Shown one piece after another: positions 35,048-43,331 of a stretch of DNA of 64,000 nucleotides. A program made the translations under genes and the position numbers. Where the stretch lies: assembly GCA_903892355.1 (NCBI GenBank), contig CAITIE010000014.1, forward strand, positions 1 through 64,000. Reading direction: 5' to 3'. The notes under the pieces are model-generated. The model saw only the letters and a program-made list of their open reading frames with translations. It was not told the DNA's origin and made no database searches. Source of the DNA: an uncultured Pirellula sp. Lineage in GTDB: Bacteria > Planctomycetota > Planctomycetia > Pirellulales > Pirellulaceae. Numbering within the stretch: position 1 is the stretch's first letter; every line of letters begins with the position of its first letter.

Positions 35048-36010
35048 TCAAAGATTTTTCGGGTTGGATTTGCAATTTTCAGACAGGATCGCGAGGACTT
35101 GTTCGTGGGTCGGCAGAGACGGCTGGGCGCCGGCGATCGTTACGGCGTGGGCTGCAGCGGCGGCAGCATACGAGCACGCTTCGACGAGTGAGGAGCCTTG
35201 GGCAAGTTGGGTTACCATAGCACCGATGAATGCGTCGCCAGCGGCAGTCGTGTCCACGGCAGTCACGCGGACAGGGGGGATCCATGTGGTCGTGTCCATG
35301 GACCCATCGCCGTTAGTAGCGATGGCCCCTTGATTTCCGAGGGTGATGACGACGTGTGTCGCCCCTCGTTTTTGTAGGGTTAACGCAGCAACTCGCGCGT
35401 CTTCGATGGTTTCTATTTTGATCCCCAGGAGCGACTCCGCTTCCGTTTGGTTCGGGCACAGCACATCCACATGGAATAGCGATGGATCGAAAATCGGTGG
35501 GCATGGAGCTGGATTGAGGATGACACGTTTCCCGAAGTCTCTTGCGCGGGTGATGGCATGTTTGACCGAAGCGATCGGTATCTCAAGTTGGAGAACGACC
35601 CAATCCGCATCCTGTAATGCCTGAATCGATTCGTCGATCTGAGATGGATTTAGCAATCCGTTAGCCCCGGGTACCACCATGATCGAGTTTTCACCTGCAT
35701 CATCGACCGCGACGATCGCAACACCGCTGGGTCCGGGTACACTTCGAATCCAAGTGGTATCGATGGTTTCGTGGGCGAGATTGGACTTGAGAGTTGTTGC
35801 GAAGCCATCGCTACCCACACAACCCAGCATGCGGACATTTGCCCCCAATCGGGCCGCGGCGACCGCTTGGTTGGCTCCCTTGCCTCCGGAAACCTCTTCC
35901 AAAGAATGGGCCATCCTCGTTTGCCCGGGCGTAGGGAGTTCGGCGGTCCGGACCACCAAATCCATATTGATCGAGCCGCAAATCAGGACGCGAGGGTTTT
36001 CGGTCATCAC
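35048..36010 (-). CDS. rbsK: Ribokinase
   Basis: 320 residues of the PfkB family. It opens VLICGSINMDLVVRTAELP, with the substrate motif GGKGANQAVAAARLG (42-56) and the ATP/anion-hole motif DTTAAGDAFIGA (253-264), in which Asp259 is the catalytic base. It phosphorylates ribose at O-5 using ATP. Size and motifs match E. coli RbsK. It sits between the nucleoside hydrolase and rbsB in the same orientation. A second in-frame ATG at 36007 is equally plausible as start. Confidence 0.95.
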   Translation of the reverse strand: MMTENPRVLICGSINMDLVVRTAELPTPGQTRMAHSLEEVSGGKGANQAVAAARLGANVRMLGCVGSDGFATTLKSNLAHETIDTTWIRSVPGPSGVAIVAVDDAGENSIMVVPGANGLLNPSQIDESIQALQDADWVVLQLEIPIASVKHAITRARDFGKRVILNPAPCPPIFDPSLFHVDVLCPNQTEAESLLGIKIETIEDARVAALTLQKRGATHVVITLGNQGAIATNGDGSMDTTTWIPPVRVTAVDTTAAGDAFIGAMVTQLAQGSSLVEACSYAAAAAAHAVTIAGAQPSLPTHEQVLAILSENCKSNPKNL

Positions 36011-36057
36011 GCGATCTCTGGATGAAATGGGGTCGGTTGGTGAAAGAAAGAGGTGGG

Positions 36058-37107
36058 CTATCGACTCGGAGGTTGGCTGGCCAATTGAACAAGAGCTTCG
36101 CGGGATCGTTCTAACATCGCAGGATTGAGGATCAAGTAGCGATGCTTTCCGTTGGTGGATTCCTCAAATGTCGTTACAGCATTGTCCGCGATGCGAACGG
36201 TGCCAGGCTTGGAGACTTCGAAGTAGCCACGGTCAGGTCGCACAGCGGCGAGTACGCTGGTTAAATCCCACGAGGGGCGGTCGTGTGGTGGAGGGATGTA
36301 GGCGATATACGCTTCCGGAAGTGGATGGTGAGGTGTGTAGCGGAAGTCGTTGAGAATGCTTTGATGGGGATAGGTGAGTGCCAATCCAATTTCGAAACCG
36401 CTCCAAAGAATGGGCGCGTCGCAATCCTTGACCATGGATTGAATCGATGCGATGTCTTCGGCAACGTTGTACTCCCGATGTTCGGTTAGCTCCCCTTTCT
36501 CGTTGGGGATTTTGATGAACGCGCCCGCCATGATCGAAACAAGTCTAATTTTCTTGGCAACCATGTCTCGTCCATTGAGAGGGCTGATCGCATCGGCGGG
36601 GGATTTCAAAAGATTGGCTAAATTGGTTGAGAAGCCGACTTGGACGAATACCACCGAGTTATCGGTGGCCTTTGCTAATACCTTGCGAAGCACCTCCACC
36701 GCGGTGGGAGCATCATTGCCCGACATGAGATCGTGAGGGAATCGGAGTAGATCTCCGTCTCGGATTTTTGCGACTTGATTGTACTTGCCAGCATCGGGTG
36801 TTTTGCCTGAGCCACGGCAAACGCCGACAGGGATATTACCTCGGCCGTAATACGTATTGACGCAATCGACAAACGGAGCCGCCAGTTCATGGTCTTTAGT
36901 GATGGTTACGGCGAGAAGTTCGCATTCACCTCGGGATTGCAGCGCATGAATCACACCGAGTGCCAATGCATCGTCGCAATCGTTCCCCATATCGGTGTCG
37001 AAAATAACGGGGACTTTGTCGGCAGCCAACGACCTTGAGGCGGTCTGGTGCATGAACGCGACGGTGGCAAATGCAGCGCAGAGCCAGGATAGGAGCAATC
37101 GATTCAT
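36058..37107 (-). CDS. Exported inosine/uridine-preferring nucleoside hydrolase family protein
   Basis: 349 residues with a Sec signal peptide (ending SRSLAAD). The calcium-binding signature of the family is DTDMGNDCDDALAL at 37-50. The family hydrolyses N-glycosidic bonds of nucleosides to free base and ribose. The signal places it outside the cytoplasmic membrane, so ribose would be released where RbsB can capture it. It is the first gene of the operon iunH-like, rbsK, rbsB, rbsA, rbsC (gaps 47, 65 and 80 bp, then an overlap). Base preference cannot be read from the sequence. Confidence 0.9.
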   Translation of the reverse strand: MNRLLLSWLCAAFATVAFMHQTASRSLAADKVPVIFDTDMGNDCDDALALGVIHALQSRGECELLAVTITKDHELAAPFVDCVNTYYGRGNIPVGVCRGSGKTPDAGKYNQVAKIRDGDLLRFPHDLMSGNDAPTAVEVLRKVLAKATDNSVVFVQVGFSTNLANLLKSPADAISPLNGRDMVAKKIRLVSIMAGAFIKIPNEKGELTEHREYNVAEDIASIQSMVKDCDAPILWSGFEIGLALTYPHQSILNDFRYTPHHPLPEAYIAYIPPPHDRPSWDLTSVLAAVRPDRGYFEVSKPGTVRIADNAVTTFEESTNGKHRYLILNPAMLERSREALVQLASQPPSR

Positions 37108-37287
37108 GGTAGCTTGGTATGCGTGTTGGAGGGAGGGCTTGGAAGACGCGATGGAGACTGTCGCAACCGCTAGCGGAAGTCCAATGTGCCCAGTTTTGAG
37201 TCCGTGGATTGTAATCCAATGGAAAACGGATGACGAGCGGTAGGGTGGACGATCGATTTTCGAGGGCGATCGATTTGCGCAGTCAAT

Positions 37288-37317
37288 AACTATTCAGAAC
37301 TATTCAAAAACTATTCA
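37288..37317. repeat. Three direct repeats of AACTATTCA spaced 10-11 bp apart
   Basis: Copies lie at 37288-37296, 37298-37306 and 37309-37317. The last covers the stop codon of the MFS gene. The start-to-start distance of 10-11 bp equals one helical turn, so all copies face the same side. They lie about 180-210 bp upstream of the nucleoside hydrolase start and could be a regulator site, or could reflect slippage. Confidence 0.6.
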
Positions 37318-38672
37318 GCGTAGGGTGATGTTCCATCGCTGCGGTTTTTTCCAAAAGCTGCGCGAGGCAATGTGATAGGCTCGGAAGCATCGATCCCAAA
37401 GGTAGCAGCGCAGGCGAGGAAGAAGAATCCGCTGCAGACGGTGAAGACGATCAGTTGGCCATTGCCGCTAGATTCACCAAGCTTCATCAGTTGGGGGACC
37501 ATGAACGCGCTGAGGGAGGCGCCGAGGTTCCCCCACATGTTGGCCCAACCGTAGACAGTCGCTGTGTTGCGTCCTCCGATGTCTTGCATGAACGCCCAGA
37601 AGGATGGATTTCCAAAATCGGTCATCATGGAAACGATTCCGCAGCAAGCGACGATTAGCCAGACGGAGTTGAGCCACGGACACAGGAGATACGCGGTACC
37701 GGCAATGGCGGTAGCGGCAGTGAGCGAGGCAATCCGACCACGGCGCAGCCCCCACCGCGAGACCGCTTTGTCGCTGGCCCATCCGCCCAGGAGCATGCCC
37801 GGGAGCCCACAGGCTAGGACGCAGGTAACCATCGCCGCACCGGTTACTTGCGAGACCCCTTGTTGATCGACAAGGTACGATGGAAGCCAAGTGATCAAAA
37901 AAGCCCAACCTGCGTTGATGCAAAACTGTGCCAGCGAACTGAGCCAAAGCGATCGATTGGTCAAGCAACTGAGCAGGATCCAACCTAGTTCGAATCGTAC
38001 GGGCGGGGATGCCGCGTTGGCAACTTGGTGTAAATAGGAGCCGATCTCGTGCTGTTCCTCATCATTCACGCGTGGATGTAGATCCGGTGTGTCTCTCACG
38101 ATCCACCAGTAGTAGGCCGCGACGAAGATACCGACGACACCGTAAATCATCAGAACGGTGCGCCAAGAGCCTATTTGAATACTGACTATGGCGAGTACCA
38201 GCAAGGTTGTGATGGTGGGTGCCAGCATTCCGCCGACGCGTCCACCGAAACTGACCCAAGAGCTTGCGGTGCCACGCATGTGCAACGGGAACCAGCGACG
38301 AATAACGCCACCGGAGGTCGGGTACGCGCCAGCTTGTGCGATCCCGCATGCGAGCCGTGCGAGCAGCAAACCGGTCAGCGACGTGACCAATCCGGTCAGC
38401 GCTGTCATCACGGACCAACCGACGATATAGAGGGTGAGCATTTTGCGGGCCCCCCAGCGGTCACTGGCCCATCCCGCTGGGATCTGAGCGAGCGCGTAAG
38501 AAAAGAAAAAGGCGCCGAGGACTTTACCTATCTGTTCCTTCGGGACATCAAAATCGGATCGGAACGATTCGCTCTTGACGATTTCACCGAGGCAGACGCG
38601 ATCCAGATAGAGCATGAACGCCATGAGCACGCTCGCGAAGGCAACTTCATATCGAACGGCGGATGGTTTCAT
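37311..38672 (-). CDS. MFS transporter, ACS (anion:cation symporter)-like
   Basis: About 453 residues from the ATG at 38672; an in-frame start at 38768 adds a polar 32-residue tail and cannot be excluded. There are about 12 membrane segments. YLDRVCLGEIVKSESF in TM1, QIPAGWASDRWGARKML after TM2, GIAQAGAYPTSGGVIRRWFP in TM4-5 and the central cytoplasmic loop match the ACS family (hexuronate, glucarate, glycerate and phthalate-type anions). It is divergent from the dipeptidase gene. The substrate is unknown; a sugar acid or nucleoside-derived metabolite would fit the neighbours. Confidence 0.88.
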   Translation of the reverse strand: MKPSAVRYEVAFASVLMAFMLYLDRVCLGEIVKSESFRSDFDVPKEQIGKVLGAFFFSYALAQIPAGWASDRWGARKMLTLYIVGWSVMTALTGLVTSLTGLLLARLACGIAQAGAYPTSGGVIRRWFPLHMRGTASSWVSFGGRVGGMLAPTITTLLVLAIVSIQIGSWRTVLMIYGVVGIFVAAYYWWIVRDTPDLHPRVNDEEQHEIGSYLHQVANAASPPVRFELGWILLSCLTNRSLWLSSLAQFCINAGWAFLITWLPSYLVDQQGVSQVTGAAMVTCVLACGLPGMLLGGWASDKAVSRWGLRRGRIASLTAATAIAGTAYLLCPWLNSVWLIVACCGIVSMMTDFGNPSFWAFMQDIGGRNTATVYGWANMWGNLGASLSAFMVPQLMKLGESSGNGQLIVFTVCSGFFFLACAATFGIDASEPITLPRAAFGKNRSDGTSPYAE

Positions 38673-38861
38673 AGAATCGATTCCAGATATGGGTCGACGT
38701 GAACGACGATAGGTGGGAGGGAACAGTGTAGCTGCTTTTGGGGCTGGACTGTGCACGACTCGCAGCATTTTGAGCTATGATGGGATCGCTAGGCAATGCG
38801 AATTGAAGCTGCGAACGGAATCGTTGTGTCCGCAGGGCGCCTTGTAAGATACGCATTTGGT

Positions 38862-38889
38862 GTGTTTGTACTATTGTGTTTGGACTATT
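38862..38889. repeat. 14-bp tandem repeat in the dipeptidase promoter region
   Basis: GTGTTTGTACTATT (38862-38875) is followed directly by GTGTTTGGACTATT (38876-38889), 13 of 14 bases identical, ending 20 bp before the start at 38910. It could be a duplicated operator or a replication slip. Confidence 0.55.
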
Positions 38890-38909
38890 GGGATTGAGGG
38901 GGATTGGGG

Positions 38910-39977
38910 ATGTGGATTTTCGATGCGCATTTGGATTTGGCGCTCAACGGGGTCGATTGGAATCGGGATCTTCGGCAAAGCGTCGACGATATTCGGGCTC
39001 AAGAGATCACGCTGCAGATGACTGAGCCTGGCCGTCAGAAAAACACCTTGAGCTTTCCCGAGCTCCGTGAATCGCAGGTGGGGATTTGTTTGACGACATT
39101 GTTGGCTCGCCAAGAGCAGCCGATCAACCATTCGTTTGGATGGACATCGCCTCAGACTTGCTACGCGATGGCGCACGCGCATTTGGCGTACTATCGCGCA
39201 ATGGAGCGGGACGGGTATTTGAAGATGTTGCGCACGCGACAGGATCTTAACAATCATTGGTGGCAGTACCAACGCGAACCTCAGACCACTCCGCTGGGTT
39301 TTGTCTTGACCATGGAGGGAGCCGACCCGATCCTTACACCTGAGACGGTCTACGAGTTCCACGAAGCGGGATTGCGAGCGCTCGGGCTGACTCATTACGG
39401 CACCAATCGATACGGGGGTGGGACGCGGAGCGAAGTTGGGTTGTCGTTGACCGCTATCGACTTGCTCAAGCATTGTGAAAAGCTTGGCATTACCATCGAC
39501 GTCACCCATCTCTCCGATGTAGCGTTTTGGCAAGTAGTCAAGCACTTTCAGGGGCGTATCCATGCAAGCCATCAAAACGCGAGGGCAATCTGCAACTGGC
39601 AGCGGCAATTCAGCGACGATCAAATTCGTGTTGTGATCGAACGCGATGGCGTGTTGGGAGTATCGATGGATGTGATCATGTTGCAGGAGGGATATGTTCG
39701 CGGCGTCAGTCCCAACATCGCCACCTTGGAACGAGCGGTCGATCAGATCGAACACGTTCAGAGTTTGTCAGGTGGTGCACTGCGTTATGTCGGGCTCGGC
39801 ACGGATTTGGATGGTGGTTATGGGTGCGAGCAAACACCGGCAGACTTGGACCGATACCGCGATTTGCAGAAGCTAGTAGGTCTGATGCAGCGACGCGGGT
39901 ATTCCGACGCGGATATCGAAGGCGTATTCCACGGCAATTGGATGCGATTCTTCGGGGAAATCCTTCCTGAAAGCTGA
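38910..39977 (+). CDS. Membrane-dipeptidase family protein (peptidase M19)
   Basis: About 355 residues from the ATG at 38910 (a TTG two codons upstream is in frame). The zinc-binding His-x-Asp is in FDAHLDLALNG. EGADPI, GLTHYGTNRYGGG, DVTHLSD, HASHQNAR and GTDLDGGYG follow the order of M19 metallopeptidases, which hydrolyse dipeptides, some with D-amino acids. There is no signal peptide, so a cytoplasmic role is likely. The length is in the normal range. The remains of an L-lactate permease gene begin 19 bp beyond its stop on the opposite strand. Confidence 0.9.
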   Translation: MWIFDAHLDLALNGVDWNRDLRQSVDDIRAQEITLQMTEPGRQKNTLSFPELRESQVGICLTTLLARQEQPINHSFGWTSPQTCYAMAHAHLAYYRAMERDGYLKMLRTRQDLNNHWWQYQREPQTTPLGFVLTMEGADPILTPETVYEFHEAGLRALGLTHYGTNRYGGGTRSEVGLSLTAIDLLKHCEKLGITIDVTHLSDVAFWQVVKHFQGRIHASHQNARAICNWQRQFSDDQIRVVIERDGVLGVSMDVIMLQEGYVRGVSPNIATLERAVDQIEHVQSLSGGALRYVGLGTDLDGGYGCEQTPADLDRYRDLQKLVGLMQRRGYSDADIEGVFHGNWMRFFGEILPES

Positions 39978-39995
39978 TATGAGGTGCAGCGTCAC

Positions 39996-40397
39996 TGCGG
40001 CTCCCTCGATAAATGCTCCAAAACTGAATGCGATGAGCAGTGTTTAGATTCTGCGGTCGGAAGCTAAATTTGCAATTGATTTTTTGACGACATCGAAGTC
40101 GCCCGATGCTACGTTGAGATCTTAGATAAAGATGGCGTTGAGAACGATCCAGCCGATCGGCAGCAGGCCATAGAACGCGTCATGAAGTGCGGCCATGCAC
40201 GCGAGGTCGACTGGCATTTAATAGATACGGATCGCGACGAGCAATGCGGTAACGAGTCCGAACAGAGCGGAAACGTGTGCCTTGATTTTAGTAAACGCAA
40301 TGAGACCGAGCAGGACACCCACTGGTAAGCTTGCCAAGAGGGCCGAAAGCCAGAGGTTCTCCAGGAAGGGTGTATAAACTTGGGGCCATGTAGGCAT
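39996..40397 (-). pseudogene. L-lactate permease (LctP/LldP) N-terminal relic with three in-frame TAA stops
   Basis: Read on the minus strand from 40397 in one frame, the sequence gives the N-terminus of an L-lactate permease: MPTWPQVYTPFLENLWLSAL, then LLASLPVGVLLGLIAF, MPVDLACMAALHDAFYGLLP, IGWIVLNAIF, ASGDFDVVKKSIANLASDRR and TLLIAFSFGAFIEGAA. Three TAA codons interrupt the frame at codons 60, 92 and 118, at positions where intact members carry Lys, Tyr and Gln. After codon 134 the similarity stops, inside the conserved EGAAGFG motif, close to the end of the dipeptidase gene. Intact members are about 550 residues, so roughly three quarters is deleted. Frame and spacing are otherwise perfect, so loss looks recent. 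Confidence 0.85.
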
Positions 40398-40631
40398 GTT
40401 GAATACCCGTATTACAAATTAGGCTGCTCGGATCAAAAGCATTCAAGCCAATGGCGAGGCAAAGCGGGACAAACCGACAACCACAAGGATTGACTCTATA
40501 AAGGGAACTGATTTGATTCGCGACACGAAATAGGGTTCGGCCATAACTAGCGCCGCAAGCAATCGGGTTACAGTCTCCAGTCGCCACTTGCTCACACGCG
40601 TGGCGCGGAAACGATGACGAACCATTCGTTT

Positions 40632-40660
40632 TTGGATGGAGGCTTGGTTTCTGGTATAGT
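40632..40660 (+). promoter_or_regulatory. Sigma-70-like promoter for the TraB-like gene
   Basis: TTGGAT (40632-40637) and TATAGT (40655-40660) are separated by 17 bp. The -10 matches five of six consensus bases and the -35 three of six. It lies about 70 bp upstream of the start at 40733. Confidence 0.5.
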
Positions 40661-40732
40661 GAGTGGTCGCTCGGTTTTGTCCCTTCGTGTTATTGGTGTG
40701 ATTGCGTCGATTTTTTCCCGATGGAACTCTAA

Positions 40733-43300
40733 ATGAACTCCCACTGGCGATATTTGGTTCGCGATTTTTTCTGGCGATTGGGTTTCCTCGCATGCGTTGC
40801 TTCACCCCTTCACGTTTGGCATCGAGCGAGCGGTCAATCACCGGACGGTAAATCCTTTGAACGCATTGTGGTGGATCAAGATTCAGGGCGTATTGTTTTG
40901 CAGTTTCCTGTTCGTCGCTTCGAACGCAAAGATCCACCAGGACCCGTCATCACGACCCATGGCATGGTGCATGTCGCCGATCGTCAGTTTTACGAGGCGC
41001 ATCAAGCATTGCTCGATCCGCTGGATGTCGTCTTGTTTGAGATGGTCCTCCCGACCGGTACCGGCCGTCCTGAATACGCGCTTCAGGATACCGATTCCCC
41101 GGAATGGAAAATTGCTACCACGAAACTGAGGATGCAATCCTTGGCGGCGATCTGCAATTCGTACGCCAGACTCCAAGGCAAGCAACCGACGAGTTTTCGC
41201 GAACTCCAGGAATGGGATCCCAACCTGAAAGCGATTGCAGACCGACTCGCAAAGGATTGCTGGGGGAATGATTTCCATCTGGCCCCGAGGGGTACCAATG
41301 ATTTGGGAGTCGATGAACCAAGTGCAAACGACCGGAAAACGGGGACCCTCGAGATCGTTTCGTGGGGCGAGGATAACGCCGAGGGTGGTACCGGCGAATC
41401 CGCTGATATTTACCTCTCGGAGCAAGGATCAATACCGTTTGGGACGAGCGAGCAAAACAGCATGCTCCGCATGGCAAGAACGTTGGGCTTGGTCTTTCAG
41501 GGAGAGATTGAAAAGCATGATCGTCCGAATTTTCGAAGTTGCGATCTTTCTGATGATCAAGTTGGTGAACGCCTGTTGAAGCAAGGTGAAGCCAACGTCG
41601 AAAAAAAGAACGCGAATGCTTGGATGCCGCTGCGTGTTTTGGAAACCATCGCCGAACTATCCCAAGCGATGCCGGGACTCAAGAACGGTGGGAAGCAGTT
41701 CTTCGTGGATGTGCTCGCGGAATCCTCGATTCAAACGCAGGTGGAAAGACCTGATGCATTCACTAAAGTAATCCTCGATGATCGCAATCAGGTAGTTCTC
41801 GACGACGTTACCGCCATCCTCGAGAAGGAGCCTAACGTAAGAAGCATCGGTATCATTTACGGCGCAGCCCATATGCCGGGTATCGAGTCAAAACTGATCG
41901 AAATGGGTTATGAGGAGATCAACGTCGATTGGGTCGATGCCATTACGGTGGAGCAACCGCAAAGCCCTCTGGAAAAAAAGCAACTGGAGTCGTCCCGAAA
42001 GATTGTCCGCTCCATGGGCTTGCTAGGAGGTGAGGATACGCCTGGCGAGACGAAGCGAAAGCGATGGCGACGGTCCAACACGTCGGAAGATGCGCTGGCC
42101 CAGAACTATCGCAAGGAGATCATGAGGGAGTGGATTGGCGAATTGGCCATCATGCTCGATGCTGATCGCGAGGCAGAGCGGGATCGGGCCGAGGGGGACT
42201 TGATGAAGTTGGGGTCGGCGGCTCTCCCGTATTTACCTGCCAGCAACGAAGATGACTCCGACGAATTCCGAATCAGGATAGAACGCATTCGCGGCACCTT
42301 GCTCGATAGGGATGAGGAGAAACTCTCAACGCCATCGCGTGTGACGTTGAGTGGTCCCATGTCTGGACGCCAAGCCCTTGAGTCTCTCGCGGAGCAATCA
42401 GGAAACCAGATACCTCTCAACCATTTGGATGGCATCAACCAAAAAATCGATATCGACATCAAAGAGTCGTTGTTCTGGGAGACCTTGGATGAACTGCTTG
42501 ATAAGCTCAGGATGACGATCAAGCCCGACGAGAGCGAAGGATTGCAAATCGTTTCGCGAAGCGAGTTCATGCCGCAACGTTTTGCGAATGCGGGTTATTC
42601 CGGTAGCTTTCGAATCGAACCGGTTGCTATCACGAAAACGCAATCACTGTATGAACCCGAGATGAATGCGACCAGCATTGAGTTGGCGCTCTCCTGGGAG
42701 CCGCGGCTCAATCCGGTCTTTGTCCGCTATGAATTGGAGGGGTTGGAACTCAAATGCGACAACGGTGAAGTCCTGCGGCCCAAGCCCAATCAGGGGATGG
42801 ATTTCACCCCGAGCGGCTCTCATCTCCTTTCCACCATCGAGTTTGATCGCCCCACCCGCGCTGCGAGAGAGATTGTCGAATGGAAGGGAAGCTTCTTCTG
42901 TGCTATCCCAGGAAAACCTGTCGCTGTTAGCTTCAAGGACCTTGAAAACGCTCGCAATAACACTGCCAGCAACGGGGATCTCAAGGTCACTCTCGAGCGA
43001 ACTCGAAAGAATCGCGATCTGCACGAAGTCCTGTTAGGGATCTCGATCCAAGGTGACAAAAACACAGACTCGATCCAAGGCTGGACATCGATGCTCGACG
43101 CCTACCTTGAGGATTCCGACGGGAATCGCATGGAGCATGCTGGATGGTCGACGACGCGACTCACCGGGCGAGACATCGGGTTGTCGTTCCTATTCGAGGC
43201 GGAGGAATCCCTCGAGGGGTACCGGTTTGTTTTCGTGGCGCCGCAGTCGATCATGCAGCAAACGGTGGAGTACACACTCGGCGGTATCCCTCTGCCGTGA
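40733..43300 (+). CDS. TraB/GumN-like protein with inserted GspG-like module
   Basis: 855 residues with a signal-like N-terminus (FFWRLGFLACVASPLHVWH). The TraB/PrgY/GumN fold is marked by GMVH (77-80) followed by VVLFEMVLP (Glu103), by Arg351-Asn352 and by the second GxxH, GAAHMPG (377-383). Between its first strands and the rest, residues of about 130-228 read as the C-terminal core of a type II secretion pseudopilin GspG: SYARLQGKQPTSFRELQEW, then KDCWGNDFHLAPR, then VSWGEDNAEGGTGESADIYL, the calcium-loop signature. The pilin-type N-terminal helix is absent. Further on, about residues 540-612 (ALESLAEQSGNQIPLNHLDG and following) resemble an STN/secretin-type small domain, followed by a long beta-rich C-terminus. 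TraB relatives are thought to be metal-dependent proteases of the Tiki type. Probably periplasmic. Confidence 0.75.
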   Translation: MNSHWRYLVRDFFWRLGFLACVASPLHVWHRASGQSPDGKSFERIVVDQDSGRIVLQFPVRRFERKDPPGPVITTHGMVHVADRQFYEAHQALLDPLDVVLFEMVLPTGTGRPEYALQDTDSPEWKIATTKLRMQSLAAICNSYARLQGKQPTSFRELQEWDPNLKAIADRLAKDCWGNDFHLAPRGTNDLGVDEPSANDRKTGTLEIVSWGEDNAEGGTGESADIYLSEQGSIPFGTSEQNSMLRMARTLGLVFQGEIEKHDRPNFRSCDLSDDQVGERLLKQGEANVEKKNANAWMPLRVLETIAELSQAMPGLKNGGKQFFVDVLAESSIQTQVERPDAFTKVILDDRNQVVLDDVTAILEKEPNVRSIGIIYGAAHMPGIESKLIEMGYEEINVDWVDAITVEQPQSPLEKKQLESSRKIVRSMGLLGGEDTPGETKRKRWRRSNTSEDALAQNYRKEIMREWIGELAIMLDADREAERDRAEGDLMKLGSAALPYLPASNEDDSDEFRIRIERIRGTLLDRDEEKLSTPSRVTLSGPMSGRQALESLAEQSGNQIPLNHLDGINQKIDIDIKESLFWETLDELLDKLRMTIKPDESEGLQIVSRSEFMPQRFANAGYSGSFRIEPVAITKTQSLYEPEMNATSIELALSWEPRLNPVFVRYELEGLELKCDNGEVLRPKPNQGMDFTPSGSHLLSTIEFDRPTRAAREIVEWKGSFFCAIPGKPVAVSFKDLENARNNTASNGDLKVTLERTRKNRDLHEVLLGISIQGDKNTDSIQGWTSMLDAYLEDSDGNRMEHAGWSTTRLTGRDIGLSFLFEAEESLEGYRFVFVAPQSIMQQTVEYTLGGIPLP

Positions 43301-43331
43301 TCCAATGCGTGACGAATTGAGATCGAAGAGC

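Larger units (their letters stand above)
39978..40731. other. Long non-coding interval with a permease relic and a promoter
   Basis: 754 bp without an intact gene. The left half is the L-lactate permease pseudogene (39996-40397). The right half (40398-40620) shows nothing that I can assign. A good promoter for the TraB-like gene lies at 40632-40660. Confidence 0.7.

Noticed and set aside
39996-40397. TAA recoding in the lactate permease relic
   Set aside because: All other genes here use TAA as a normal stop, and the 3' three quarters of the gene is missing, so it is a plain pseudogene.
40443-40937. Minus-strand 164-codon frame overlapping the start of the TraB-like gene
   Set aside because: Its first half is antisense to the signal peptide region of a supported gene; the rest shows no family that I know.
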